DNA of 64,000 nt, taken from NCBI RefSeq assembly GCF_037975245.1, contig NC_092578.1, positions 14,984,321-15,048,320 of the forward strand, written 5' to 3'. Source of the stretch: Apostichopus japonicus (taxonomy: Eukaryota; Echinodermata; Holothuroidea; Aspidochirotida; Stichopodidae). Within the stretch, counting starts at the first letter, position 1. Each line of letters begins with the position of its first letter. The position numbers and the translations under genes were made by a program. Of this stretch, positions 1 to 11,837 are shown piece by piece. The notes under the pieces are model-generated. The model saw nothing but the letters and a program-made list of their open reading frames with translations, did not search any database and was not told the DNA's origin.

Positions 1-5
1 TAGTT

Positions 6-464
6 ACTCCGGCTTAACACAGAATTGTTCCATAGTTAAATTAAGTTAATGGCAACGCCCTAGAAGGACGTATCAATCAATGCTCACCACACCTCTAGTT
101 TTAAAGCATAATATGCCTCAGATCTATCTTTTACAAACAGACTGTACGCTTATTCCGCGTATCCATTGCTAGGTACCTGCCAGATGTACGTTGTATAAGA
201 CAAAACCTACATTGTAAACCGATATACGTGTTAACTCATAAACGTTTAACAAATTATTATCCATTCATCCACTGTGGATGGTCATACAAAAGTTGCCATG
301 TCGCTTCAAGCCTGTGAAGAAGAGTTCCAGTTGAAAGAAGCCTCAGTTTCGAATTTATAAAATTTTACTTATTCCGAGTTTTGCAGAGCACAAAGGGCAT
401 TCCGGGTTAAACACTGCTGGTTTGGCACATAGAAGTTAATTAATGGCAACGCCCTAGGAGAACG
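6..464 (+). repeat. Direct repeat pair, about 60 bp, 394 bp apart
   Basis: Bases 46-70 and 440-464 are nearly the same (TTAATGGCAACGCCCTAG, then a slightly different GGACG/GAACG end). The similarity continues weakly upstream through CCGG(C/G)TTAA and CATAG, so the duplicated piece is about 60 bp. The DNA between the copies has no recognised gene. It could be a decayed tandem repeat or the two ends of an old insertion. Confidence 0.6.
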
Positions 465-567
465 AAACGATTTAGCTTTTAGTGCTTACGAGACCTCAAA
501 ATTTAATGCGTATACCCAGGTGCTGATAATTAATAACACACACACATAAACACGCACGCACAGACGA

Positions 568-2525
<1,958 letters not shown>

Positions 2526-2527
2526 TA

Positions 2528-2964
2528 TCCTATATATACATATATATATATATATATATTTATGTATTCTCATCAAGGGCAAATTTCGTTCTTATCTACA
2601 TAATAATTATTTCATCTGATGCTACGATATTCGATATTTCGTCTCCTACAGGCGCCGGTATATCATTAATCTTTAATACTCCAAAATCTTAAAGAACAGA
2701 TAAACTCAAATTCCCAAGGTATGAAAGTATATGCAAATGAAATGATCTGCTTTGGGCATCATCTATTATAAATAATCGTCACGTGCTTATACTGGCAACC
2801 TCTCAGATGCTTTCAGAAATGGTTTATTCTGTGATGGATGTACAAGATTCAATATATATATATAGGCTATATATATATATAGGCTATATATATATATATA
2901 TACATATACATACATATATATTTACACACACATATCTTATATATACACACACATATATATAACG
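2528..2964. repeat. TA/TACA simple repeats around 2530-2565 and 2852-2964
   Basis: Two TA arrays. The second is compound, with TATAGGCTATATA repeated twice (about 2862-2895) and then TACA and CACACA stretches. The 290 bp between them has no recognisable gene. Confidence 0.85.
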
Positions 2965-2965
2965 C

Positions 2966-3945
2966 CTGTGAGTTATACAAATAGCCCACGTTAAGTTTTA
3001 TTAACATCTTTAATGGATGGCACCGACATATTGCATATATTTAATAGGTTACATCATGACAAATGAGGTTTGTGTTAGAAGTGCTTTTTTTTACAAGCTT
3101 TTAGCAGATATACGGCGCCCTGTTTCCATATACGGTATAATTGTTCGTTCTGATGGTAGTGTTAGTTTGATTACCATAGTCTGTCTATCTTAATAAATTT
3201 TACATATTTATGGCATAAATTATATCTGCAGTCTAGTAATTTATGCTCAATTACTTTTTTAGAATATTATACTATGTGAGTTGTTTTTACCTTTATAGTG
3301 TGACGATGAACCATCATTATTTATTCATGACGTAATGCGTAAACATTGAAGATTTCCACAAAGCGTCCAAGTTTATGCTCAACTATAAATATATTACTTT
3401 ATTGTATATTTCAAATCGCCAGAACAATGAATACATTGTATGTAAAATTAGCTTAGTCGAAAGCAGTTGGTTGTGGACGTACGTACGGTTCTTTACCTTG
3501 CATTCGTAATACAACTCGCACGTGCTAAATAAGGGATGGACATTGCACAGGGTACATTGAAAGTTAATGCTACGGAGAACATAAATAATTGTCTGCAAAT
3601 GGAATGGTTTTCTTGATGTTCAATAAATTGTGCAACTGTTGGATTCCATTGGAGCCCAAGACAAGATTTATATAACTTAGTTGTGTTGGTTTTACCTATA
3701 CAACGCCGTACCCGAGTAAAAATTACTGTTCCATTCTTCCATGCAGGCTACCGTAGCTTATATAATGTCATATTTAACTGCATGTCCACAAAGGTAAACA
3801 GTTTCTCGTTGGTTTTAACCGGATTATTGTTGAGGGTAATGGATTGGAAATATCAGATTGGATAATCCAGGAGATATATGATCAATAGAGAGGCCCCCTT
3901 CAGTGTTATAAGACGCCACGATGCCCCAAGGAATGAACTGTAGAC
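2966..3945. other. Gene-free AT-rich stretch
   Basis: Short open frames near 3383-3598 (minus) and 3683-3865 (plus) have no domain, no codon bias and lengths expected by chance at this base composition. Confidence 0.65.
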
Positions 3946-3949
3946 GAGA

Positions 3950-4168
3950 AGTCTACACCAAATAGCTCTGTTAACTCACGAAAGTTTCTCGTCCGAGTAT
4001 GCGATCATCACCCGCAGCCATGGACTATATATAATATAGCTATGTATAGCTATAAATATAAAATAGCTATATATAGCTACATATTATATAGCTACCAGTT
4101 GTCTGATGATCGCACAACTCGTGAAACTCTGAGTAACAACTAGTGTACCACTAGTCTCAACTAATGCT
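3950..4168 (+). repeat. Palindrome-family repeat, copy 1
   Basis: The right part (4103-4165) matches the family core at 30423-30486: CTGATGATCG, GTGAAACTCTGAGT and the small hairpin ACTAGTG-TAC-CACTAGT. The left part (about 3975-4012) holds a diverged inverted copy of the same core (TTTCTCGTCC, GCGATCATCA). Between them an AT-rich stem-loop (about 4028-4085, arms rich in TAGCTAT) completes an imperfect large inverted repeat. A TA array follows directly, as at the other copies. Confidence 0.6.
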
Positions 4169-4170
4169 CA

Positions 4171-4171
<1 letters not shown>

Positions 4172-4215
<44 letters not shown>

Positions 4216-4224
4216 ATATATATA

Positions 4225-4289
<65 letters not shown>

Positions 4290-4290
4290 C
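4172..4290. repeat. (TA)n array
   Basis: About 120 bp of TA with a few TATC steps, directly abutting the palindrome-family repeat. Confidence 0.95.
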
Positions 4291-6219
4291 ATCCGATCTT
4301 ATGACCTTGGGAGAGACTTACCTGTAAAATCGTAAATGTAATTATTGGTACTCATAATTAAATAATAATGTTAATATTACCCTCATATTCGTATATGCCT
4401 TCATCGTTCTATGTTAAGAGCTGCAGTTATGGTGACTCATTGACAAACATGTTACCCTCGGGTTACGTGAAAAAGTGTAGTTAAGGCAGAAGCAGTTAGA
4501 CTATGATTAAACTAGCATGCGACATCATGGAAAATGAACGACGACGCGGGAAGTAAGAAAAACGCTAATATCTCAGTAATGGAAAGTAAATTATCATCTT
4601 CATTATTCTGTGACATTTTTATCTCATGGGAAGCAAAATTATAGCCGCTGAGGATTTCTGTTGTCTTTGGTAGGAATGATTGTTATCTCCCTGTGGTAAC
4701 ATTTATAGACCTCAGTTACAAGGTTGTTACTTATTAATGAAACAAGCTTATAAATTCAAAAACCGCTGTTGATACTCCAGGTATCAGAGACTGTGATGGT
4801 GTTGGGGGAGGAATGACAATTTACATAACATTTGGTGGTGTAAATGGCGGAGGGGCACGTAGGGCAAAATGAAAGGATTTGACGCCACTGGCGTGCAACT
4901 TATTGTCACGTAAGGTTTATACCAATCTCCTCATTTCAAATCATATCGAAAGTTTCAATGTGTGTGTGATTGGGTGGGGGAGGGGGGTGAAGTGGAGGAA
5001 AAGAAGGATGTGCTTGTCCCCTTCTCGGACATTCAAATTCGTTTCGATGTAATTGGGACTGAAATAAGTGTACGGTCATTGCGATACACCGATATTTCTT
5101 GTAAAGAAATATATATATATATATATATATATATAGAAAAGAGAGTTCCCCGCCGACAAAGACTAACAGCTTCAATGGAAATATATCTCAGTAATTATGA
5201 AATGAAAAATATATCTTATCACAAATGAATATCATGTTAAAGGAGGGTAAGACGTTGCCAAAAAGCGATTACCAAAAACCATGAAAATATGTACGAAAAT
5301 CTCGCTCTGTTTGGCTCCAAACGTTAGCAGTGCTATCCCACTGTCACACACTAAATATATCATATCGTGATTGATAGGCCATTCGTTTCCACACTGCCTG
5401 CAGGGGTAGCAGCCAACGAAACAACCCACTATGAGTGTCACAACAGTTGCGCGACAGACGATGGTCACTATCGTTCTAACATTGTAATAGCAGGTTACTT
5501 CTGCGGAGCTAGCTCGATTAGACTGCTAATGCTATCAGCCCAGAACAAATAATAATGTTGACAGTATAGGCAAGATTCCAACCTACATTCTTATTTTATT
5601 TGACTGCGAACATGGGACCATCAATATCATCAAGACATAATGAACGCTTTGGTAAAGTTGTATGTCTACAGTGTGTTTCAGTTCAATTTAGGTCTATATA
5701 GGCGACGCGATACTGCCTATAGCCTAGCCTATTTACCGCTGGCATATATAAGACTACCAAATTTCCATAGAAGAAGACAGATTAACGTTGTTATAATAAA
5801 GTATAGCTTATTTGTTATGAGTCTTAAGTTCGGAGTAGTAGTGGTAACTACACTGTACAAGCTCATACATTCGATGCACAATGTAATTCGCGGAACTGCG
5901 CATCAGACTGTGTCGACCTTTGACCTTCTACAACGCTGCTTGTTTGAAAAGAAGGGAGAGGTCTACACGCATACTTGAATATAACCGTGTTGTCCACAAG
6001 TTAAGGAATATTCACGTAAAAATATACAATGTATATAGAGAAAGTACTTTTTCTTTGGTCAAAATTTTGTCACTAAGGACAGTTTTTTTCATGAGAATTT
6101 CGCCAGAAGTTGGATTTGGTGCAGTGCACTTGGTGAAGTAGTACGTATACACAACACACTATCCTCTTTTAATTACGTAATGGGAGGTGTGTATTGTGTA
6201 TCATCAGTAAAAAAGTTCC
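4291..6219. other. Gene-free stretch with a short TA array
   Basis: A (TA)13 array lies at 5108-5134. Overlapping open frames on both strands (4936-5228, 5232-5552, 5640-5978, 5920-6141) lack domains, signal peptides and paired splice signals, and I read them as chance. Confidence 0.6.
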
Positions 6220-6223
6220 TTCA

Positions 6224-6701
6224 GGCACGGGCAAATTGCACCGACTCGACGCGACTGCGACGAAAACTCCGTCGGGTCGCGGTCATGTCGGTGCAATTTG
6301 CGCGAACTTTTGCTCACGACCCGACCAAGGAACCGACAGTCGGTCCTCTTCGAGACCAAACCGGTCGTATCAAACATGTCGCAGTCGAGTCGGGTCGTGT
6401 CAGTTCGCGGCCACGACTCCCGACTGCGATCCGATTCTAATGGATATAACCAATGAGGAAGCGTCGTGAAATCAGGGCACGGCTGCAGCAAGTCAAAATG
6501 GCGGCCCCCGTATGCACTGATGAGCAGGAGATTAAAATTGTTCGTTCGCGTTGGGTCAGGCTAGTGTGCGGCTAACCTGCGACCGGACGCCGACGCGACT
6601 AGTGGTCACGACTGTCTCCAACTCATTCGCGACGAGTAATCGTGAGAGTCGCATCGGGTCGTAGTCGAATCGCAGTCGGGTCGGTGCAATTTACGCCTGC
6701 C
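6224..6701. mobile_element. CpG-rich TIR element (MITE-like, TTAA-type target site)
   Basis: The ends are inverted copies: the left begins GGCACGGGCAAATTGCACCG, and the right, read on the minus strand, begins GGCAGGCGTAAATTGCACCG. A 13 bp exact core, AAATTGCACCGAC, lies at 6233-6245 and its complement at 6680-6692. The flanks are TTCA (6220-6223) and TTAA (6702-6705), suggesting a TTAA target duplication with one change. A third inverted copy of the core (GTCGGTGCAATTT) near 6286-6298 lets the left end fold on itself. The interior is unusually rich in CGAC/GTCG. Open frames on three frames and both strands (6180-6491) come from this bias. TTAA targets with AGG/GGC-type ends are usual for Kolobok and piggyBac relatives; the exact superfamily is not decided. 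Confidence 0.7.
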
Positions 6702-6705
6702 TTAA

Positions 6706-8340
6706 AGGCATTGAAGACTCGCCCCAAACCGCGTGCGGCCATGTGAAAAATTTAACTTTCTGTTGCTTGCAAGTGACGTTTTGTTCGTGTCGCTACAAAA
6801 TGCAGGCAGTAATGAAACGTGATACCTTGTTATCTTTAGCTGGACCTGCGATGTCCATCGCTGTATCTTTTCTACACTGTGCTGTGGGTATGTACTGACT
6901 GTACACTTGTGTCTAATTACCGACGGTAGCAAGCTGTGTGTGTATTTTCTGTGATCGATGGTGGTGTCTAACACTTCTGTTACACCTCATTCGAAACTAG
7001 GTCAGATTACCGGCATTAGACGTTTCTTTTTGCGCAAGTCTTCACACCCTTTAAGATTACACCTTCGAACGTTTTTTTGACGTCTTAATTTGCACTAACC
7101 AATTAGAACGTTTCATATGAGCTTTCAACGTAAGTGCAATATAGATCACATATATAGTGTACAAGTAAGCTGTACTTATGACACCGACATGTGCGTGATA
7201 CGAAGTTTACACGGCCTACATACCGGAATAACATATTGTAGTTTATACATTATATCACAATAAACTCATTGACGTAAGGACGACACTATAACTTGCTTAA
7301 TGCCGAAATTCCTCTCTTAGCAAGAGAAACGTAATAAACTCTGTACGTGTAAATGCTAGCTTGGACCCAACAGCCTGTAAAATCAGAGGCATGGTTGGTA
7401 GTACGATAGCGAAGCGGAAGATAAAGTAAAAAGATATTTTCAGAGCATGCTTTGATGAATTTTGTTATTCCACATGATTGATACTGAATCAAGTTATTGA
7501 TTATTTCTTTGTTAAAAATAGCGTTTTCCCTCGTTCAGAATTTAACGACTGTAAACTCTTTTGGTTCGATAAATAAATACATGCTATAGTTAAACAGTAT
7601 AAATATATGTCGAATTTTCGTAGAAACGTTTGTAAATAAAATGATCACACACACAGACGGTGCACAGAAAACGAAAGAATGAAAGCAAAATAAAAGATAT
7701 CACATTGTAAACATTATACAACATTTTGATACAACATATAAGGTAGTGAGCGTGAATAATATCATCAAATAATGTCGATGAATGTGTACATTAGAAGCGC
7801 TCTCGTCTGTTATCCCTCTGCATATCGGTGAAATCTTCCGAAGAAATTTAAGAAGGCATGTGACACTCAAGACGACTGCAAAAATGTATCACTTTCATCA
7901 AAGCAACAAAAAAAAACCTTCAACCAACAACAGATTGGGGAACAAGATGAATAGGCCGACGAAAAAACAAAATCACGGGAACCCTGCTAAAATATGCATT
8001 AAAACAGGACGGAATTGTCTCATAAATATGTAAAAGTGATTTAGATGAGAGAGGAGAGTTTTTGATACATGCAGGCGGGTGGATAGATATATCGCTTTCT
8101 ATATATATGGTGATGGTTAAAATATATAGGCGAAAGTTTTTTACCCCCTTTTCTTTGGGAATTTTATCAGCTCATTATAAGTAAGATGAAACTGAAATGC
8201 AGATGTAATCGTGTTGACTCTTGGAAATGGTCGAGACGAATTGACTCTTTAATGTTGAAAAAGAGAGAGAAAAAAGAAAGAAATAGGCGAACTGATACAG
8301 AGTAAAAGGAGAAGATATATAGCCTTGTGCATGTGAGGTT
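6706..8340. other. Gene-free stretch
   Basis: No coding frame accepted. The 6702-6974 and 7286-7492 minus-strand frames and the 7782-8033 plus-strand frame have no family likeness. There are short runs of A and a purine-rich tract near 8255-8285. Confidence 0.6.
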
Positions 8341-8354
8341 ACCAACAGGTTCAA

Positions 8355-8411
<57 letters not shown>

Positions 8412-8440
8412 CATACATACATATACATACATACATACAA
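8355..8440. repeat. (TA)n then (TACA)n array
   Basis: About 50 bp of TA passing into TACATACA repeats. The two minus-strand frames rich in Tyr and Ile across it are repeat products. Confidence 0.95.
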
Positions 8441-8565
8441 GATAAGAATTCTACAAGAAGGTCAAACTTGCAGAAGGTACCGAGTCGTAGCATATTGTAG
8501 CAGATTATGTATAGCATATCTAATCAAGTATTTTTCGTATACATATATATATATATACATATACA

Positions 8566-8925
8566 TTCATTTGCCTTGGTCGTTTATTTCCATTTCATTT
8601 AACAGAGTCTGTTCAAAATATCTCTTTCGAGATCCGACCTTAGGATTCAAAAAAATGATTTCGAGTTGGTTAGCATCATGATTGATCTTTAAACTAAGGC
8701 AAAAATACGTAACGAAACGAATAGCATTTGCTGATACAGGCGTCAAAATCCTACAGTGGAATTACGACCTTCCTTACCGGTTTCAAACCTCTGGACATAT
8801 CAATGTCCATAGCCTAGTTATTTAGGGTGTCCGCATAAAAAGCGGGAGGCCATGGTTCGAATCGCGGTGGAGGGCTGGAAGTTTAAACTATTCTGGATTT
8901 TCCAACTCATTAGCGATAAAATATA
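8566..8925 (+). repeat. Diverged copy of the 372 bp tRNA-like element
   Basis: Over its whole length this resembles the minus strand of the tandem units at 22060-22803. Shared landmarks in order are TTCATTTGCC, TCGAGATCC, TTTCGAGTTGG, TAGCATCATG, CCTACAGTGGAATTACGA, CTTCCTTACCGGTTTC, the tRNA-like body and CAACTCATTA. It lies between two TA-rich tracts, as the other copies do. It has many substitutions and is clearly older than the 22 kb units. Confidence 0.8.
8803..8876 (+). pseudogene. tRNA-like sequence, decayed
   Basis: Homologous to the cloverleaf at 22105-22177. The anticodon stem TCCGC/GCGGG is intact, and the B-box GGTTCGAATC is present but continues CGC instead of CCC. The D-loop has one extra base, the acceptor 5' strand is ATGTCCA, and the anticodon loop is ATAAAAA. 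The downstream T run of the younger copies is broken (GTTTAAAC). A functional tRNA is unlikely. Confidence 0.6.
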
Positions 8926-8939
8926 TCTATATTTGTATG

Positions 8940-9250
8940 TATGTAATATATATATATATATATTTATATATATAAATATTTAAACGACTATATTATAAAA
9001 CATATGTAGATGTATATATGTGATATATATACACACACATATATACATATATATATATATATTTATATATATAAATATTTATACGACTATATTATAAAAC
9101 ATATGTAGATGTATATATGCGATATATATACACACACATATATACATATATATATATATATATATACATAACATAAAACATATAGATGTATATATGTGAC
9201 ATACATATATATATATAAACATATATATATATATATACGATTATATATGT
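8940..9250. repeat. TA-rich minisatellite with a 99 bp duplicated unit
   Basis: The block containing AAACATATGTAGATGTATAT recurs with a 99 bp shift (CATATGTAGA at 9001 and 9100). A shorter third copy lies near 9175-9205. The rest is TA and TACACACA. Confidence 0.85.
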
Positions 9251-9856
9251 TGTATATAAACTGCCACAATATGCTGCGACCCGTTAACGTCTGCCAGAAT
9301 CTATGAACTACTAGTAGATTTCTTATCCTCTCAAACCGCCCGATTAACGTAAAGCACTTAGCTACGACTTCTAATTAGTAGTTGTACGCTGTTTGTTTTC
9401 CTGTAAAAGCACTGAAAATCTTGTAAAATGTAAATATCGAGAAAAAAAACCTTATCATTGTGATTGTGCTATATATTGGATGTAATGAAAGAAACAAAAG
9501 GAATTTGAAATTTCATTTCAAAGAGTATTTTGGAATCAGTATCTTTAGTTTCATTTATAAAACTCATTATCAAAGTATACCGTGTGTTATAATGTTTCCA
9601 TATAATATCCCTTTATGTGAATAAGCAAAAAAATATGCAAAGGAAAACAAAAGCAAAAACGTCTGAGAAGTTACGAACAAACTTTTGAAAAAGAGCAATA
9701 TTGTTCAAAATATTTGTTGATGAAACAGACATTTTAGATTTCTTGTTTAACCTGAGACTGTTATACGGTATTAGTTACCTATCTAGAACTCTACAGTGCC
9801 TCTTTAAAACTGTCCTTGTCTGTCTGAAGGGGCTAAGAAGTTATTTGCTTCCCCAG
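9251..9856. other. Gene-free stretch
   Basis: AT-rich with no accepted coding frame. The upstream part of the 9701-9991 open frame lies here and is unsupported apart from the exon candidate that follows. Confidence 0.55.
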
Positions 9857-9925
9857 GCTTACGGATGCTATCGCCAGAGACTCTGCTTAAGTGTGAATAA
9901 AACGCCTCTCAAGTGGACGCTAGAG
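9857..9925 (+). CDS. Candidate 69 bp internal exon, unidentified
   Basis: The segment lies between a good acceptor (TTATTTGCTTCCCCAG, then G) and a consensus donor (GAG before GTAAGT). It is 23 codons long, in phase 0 at both ends, and lies within an open frame that reads through from 9701. The peptide begins AYGCYRQRLCLSVNKT and contains a possible N-glycosylation sequon (NKT). No family is recognised. Paired splice consensus around a short open segment also arises by chance in 64 kb, so this is a weak call. If real, it belongs to a gene whose other exons are outside the window or unrecognised. Confidence 0.22.
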
Positions 9926-10027
9926 GTAAGTTTCGGCGATATAATTAGGGGGATCCTGGCGATTGTTGATATCGGGATAGGCAGAGATTAAAAACAACAA
10001 GAGTGCAACGACCTGTGGAAGTTTAAT

Positions 10028-10315
10028 CATGCATGGACCTGGTATATAATATATATGAGTAGATAGAGATATAGCTGGATCCTTCCGGGAATTGACGCCA
10101 AGACAAGTAGCAAAATTCCTCGTGAGGTATGAAACTGAATCATTCTTTAGTTTCGTAATATGTTTAGTGGAGGATCATGTATGAACTTGATATATAATAT
10201 ATATATGTAGATATATATAGCTGGATCCTTCCGGGAATTTACACCAAGACAAGCAGCAAAATTCCTCGTGAGGTATGAAACTGAATCTTTCGTTTCGTTA
10301 TATTTTAGGGGAGGT
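10028..10315 (+). repeat. Tandem duplication, 146 bp unit, two copies
   Basis: Landmarks recur with a 146 bp shift: AGCTGGATCCTTCCGGGAAT at 10073 and 10219, followed by CAAGACAAG and CCTCGTGAGGTATGAAACTG in both. The copies differ by scattered substitutions and by the length of a TA/GATA tract. TCCTTCCGGGA and CCTCGTGAGG are small palindromes inside each unit. There is no coding frame. Confidence 0.9.
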
Positions 10316-11545
10316 AGGGATAAATTCGATCAAATAACCAGCAGCTAACTGAATATTGAGTTTCATTGATGAAAATACACTAATTATGGAAATTTCGAAA
10401 TATTGAAGAATCTAGCCCAAAAAATCAGAAAATAAAGTAAAACAGAGAATGAGTGATTTAAGTAGAGAGAACAAATGTAACTCCGTCTATGGGCGTTAAC
10501 ATATACGAAATACTTTGGAACGGACATTTTTTTGTGTGGAAATAATTGGGCTTATGGTGCTGAGTTCGAGCAAAGGTTTATCGTCAGTTCAAAGGTTGTT
10601 TTCTTTTGTTGTTCTCTGATGGAGAATAATAATATGTGCAAAAGCAAGCTTGGGAAAGAAATTATGAAAACTTTGAGAAAATTACTTAATGCATAATTTT
10701 CAAAATTGATACATTAGGCCAGGTGGGCCTTCCATATGAAGTTCGAGGCCAACATTGTTAACGCTACCAAGAAATTAAGCTAATTCTACAGGCTGATTGC
10801 ACACTAAGAGCGAGCAGAAGTACATCTTAGGACATAGAGTGGATGTGATGGAAGCTAGTAATGTTAATGTTTAAGAAAAAAGGCAACACAAAACAACCGG
10901 AAAAAGCAGAAAACTATCGTTGTTTAAAGCAAAGGCAGAAGATTCGAAATTAATTGATTCTAACCATTGCGGAATTTATGACTCGTCTGAAAGCTCCATC
11001 CACTAGGTGGCATATTATACCATGGTGGTTTTTATAATCTATTCTGATTTCATGCCAAAGAACCAAAACTACGAGGAGAAGAGGCAGAAGGAATTATAAA
11101 CAATGTTTTGTGTGGAATTTATTGACTATAGAATGCATTTTGTTTAACTACTGGTCTCATATGTAAACGTTCTGTGCTCTATCAAACCAGCCATCCTGCC
11201 ACAAGTTAGCATATTATGCCTCTCTTTTTATTTTGTAGGTAGCAAAGAGCTGCTATTGTTTACGTTAATACCATGATTCATTAACTTCAAATATGATATA
11301 TGCTTGCCGTAAAGCTATCCCCGCATTTCAGACAGAGGGAGAAACAATATTACAATAATTAGATTCTGTATTTTGATTGTCATCTCAGTCAAAATAAATG
11401 AAATGGTAAAAAGGTTTATTTTGTTTTTCTTTTTCTTGAAACATTTAATCATCTCTGCCATGTGTAAGGCATTGATCATAATATGTATACAGTCCACGAG
11501 TCACGACTGAACCAGACATAATTAGAAACTGCTATGTAATATATA
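10316..11545. other. Gene-free stretch
   Basis: No accepted gene. The 11315-11497 minus-strand frame is AT-biased and featureless. Confidence 0.6.
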
Positions 11546-11837
11546 TTTTATTTTTATATTATATTTTTATATTATATATATATATATATATACATTTATG
11601 TTCCATCCGAATAGATATATATATATATATATGTATGTATATATAGTGTATGTATAAATGTATATATATAGTGTATATATATATATCTATCTATATATAT
11701 ATATGTACATATAGTGTATGTATAAATGTATATATATATAGTGTATATATATAGTGTATATATATAGTGTATATATATATGTATATATAGTGTATGTATA
11801 TATGTATATACAGAGTGTTTTATGTTCCATCTGAATA
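11546..11837. repeat. TA/TATAGTGTATG minisatellite between direct repeats
   Basis: About 220 bp of TA arrays with a recurrent TATAGTGTATGTATA motif. It is bracketed by near-identical 19 bp direct repeats: TTTATGTTCCATCCGAATA at 11595-11613 and the same sequence with one change at 11819-11837. The bracketing copies suggest that the array grew inside a duplicated site. Confidence 0.85.

Noticed and set aside
6180-6491. Overlapping frames on three phases and both strands, apparently GC-rich gene
   Set aside because: The CpG-rich TIR element is stop-poor in all frames; no protein family is visible.
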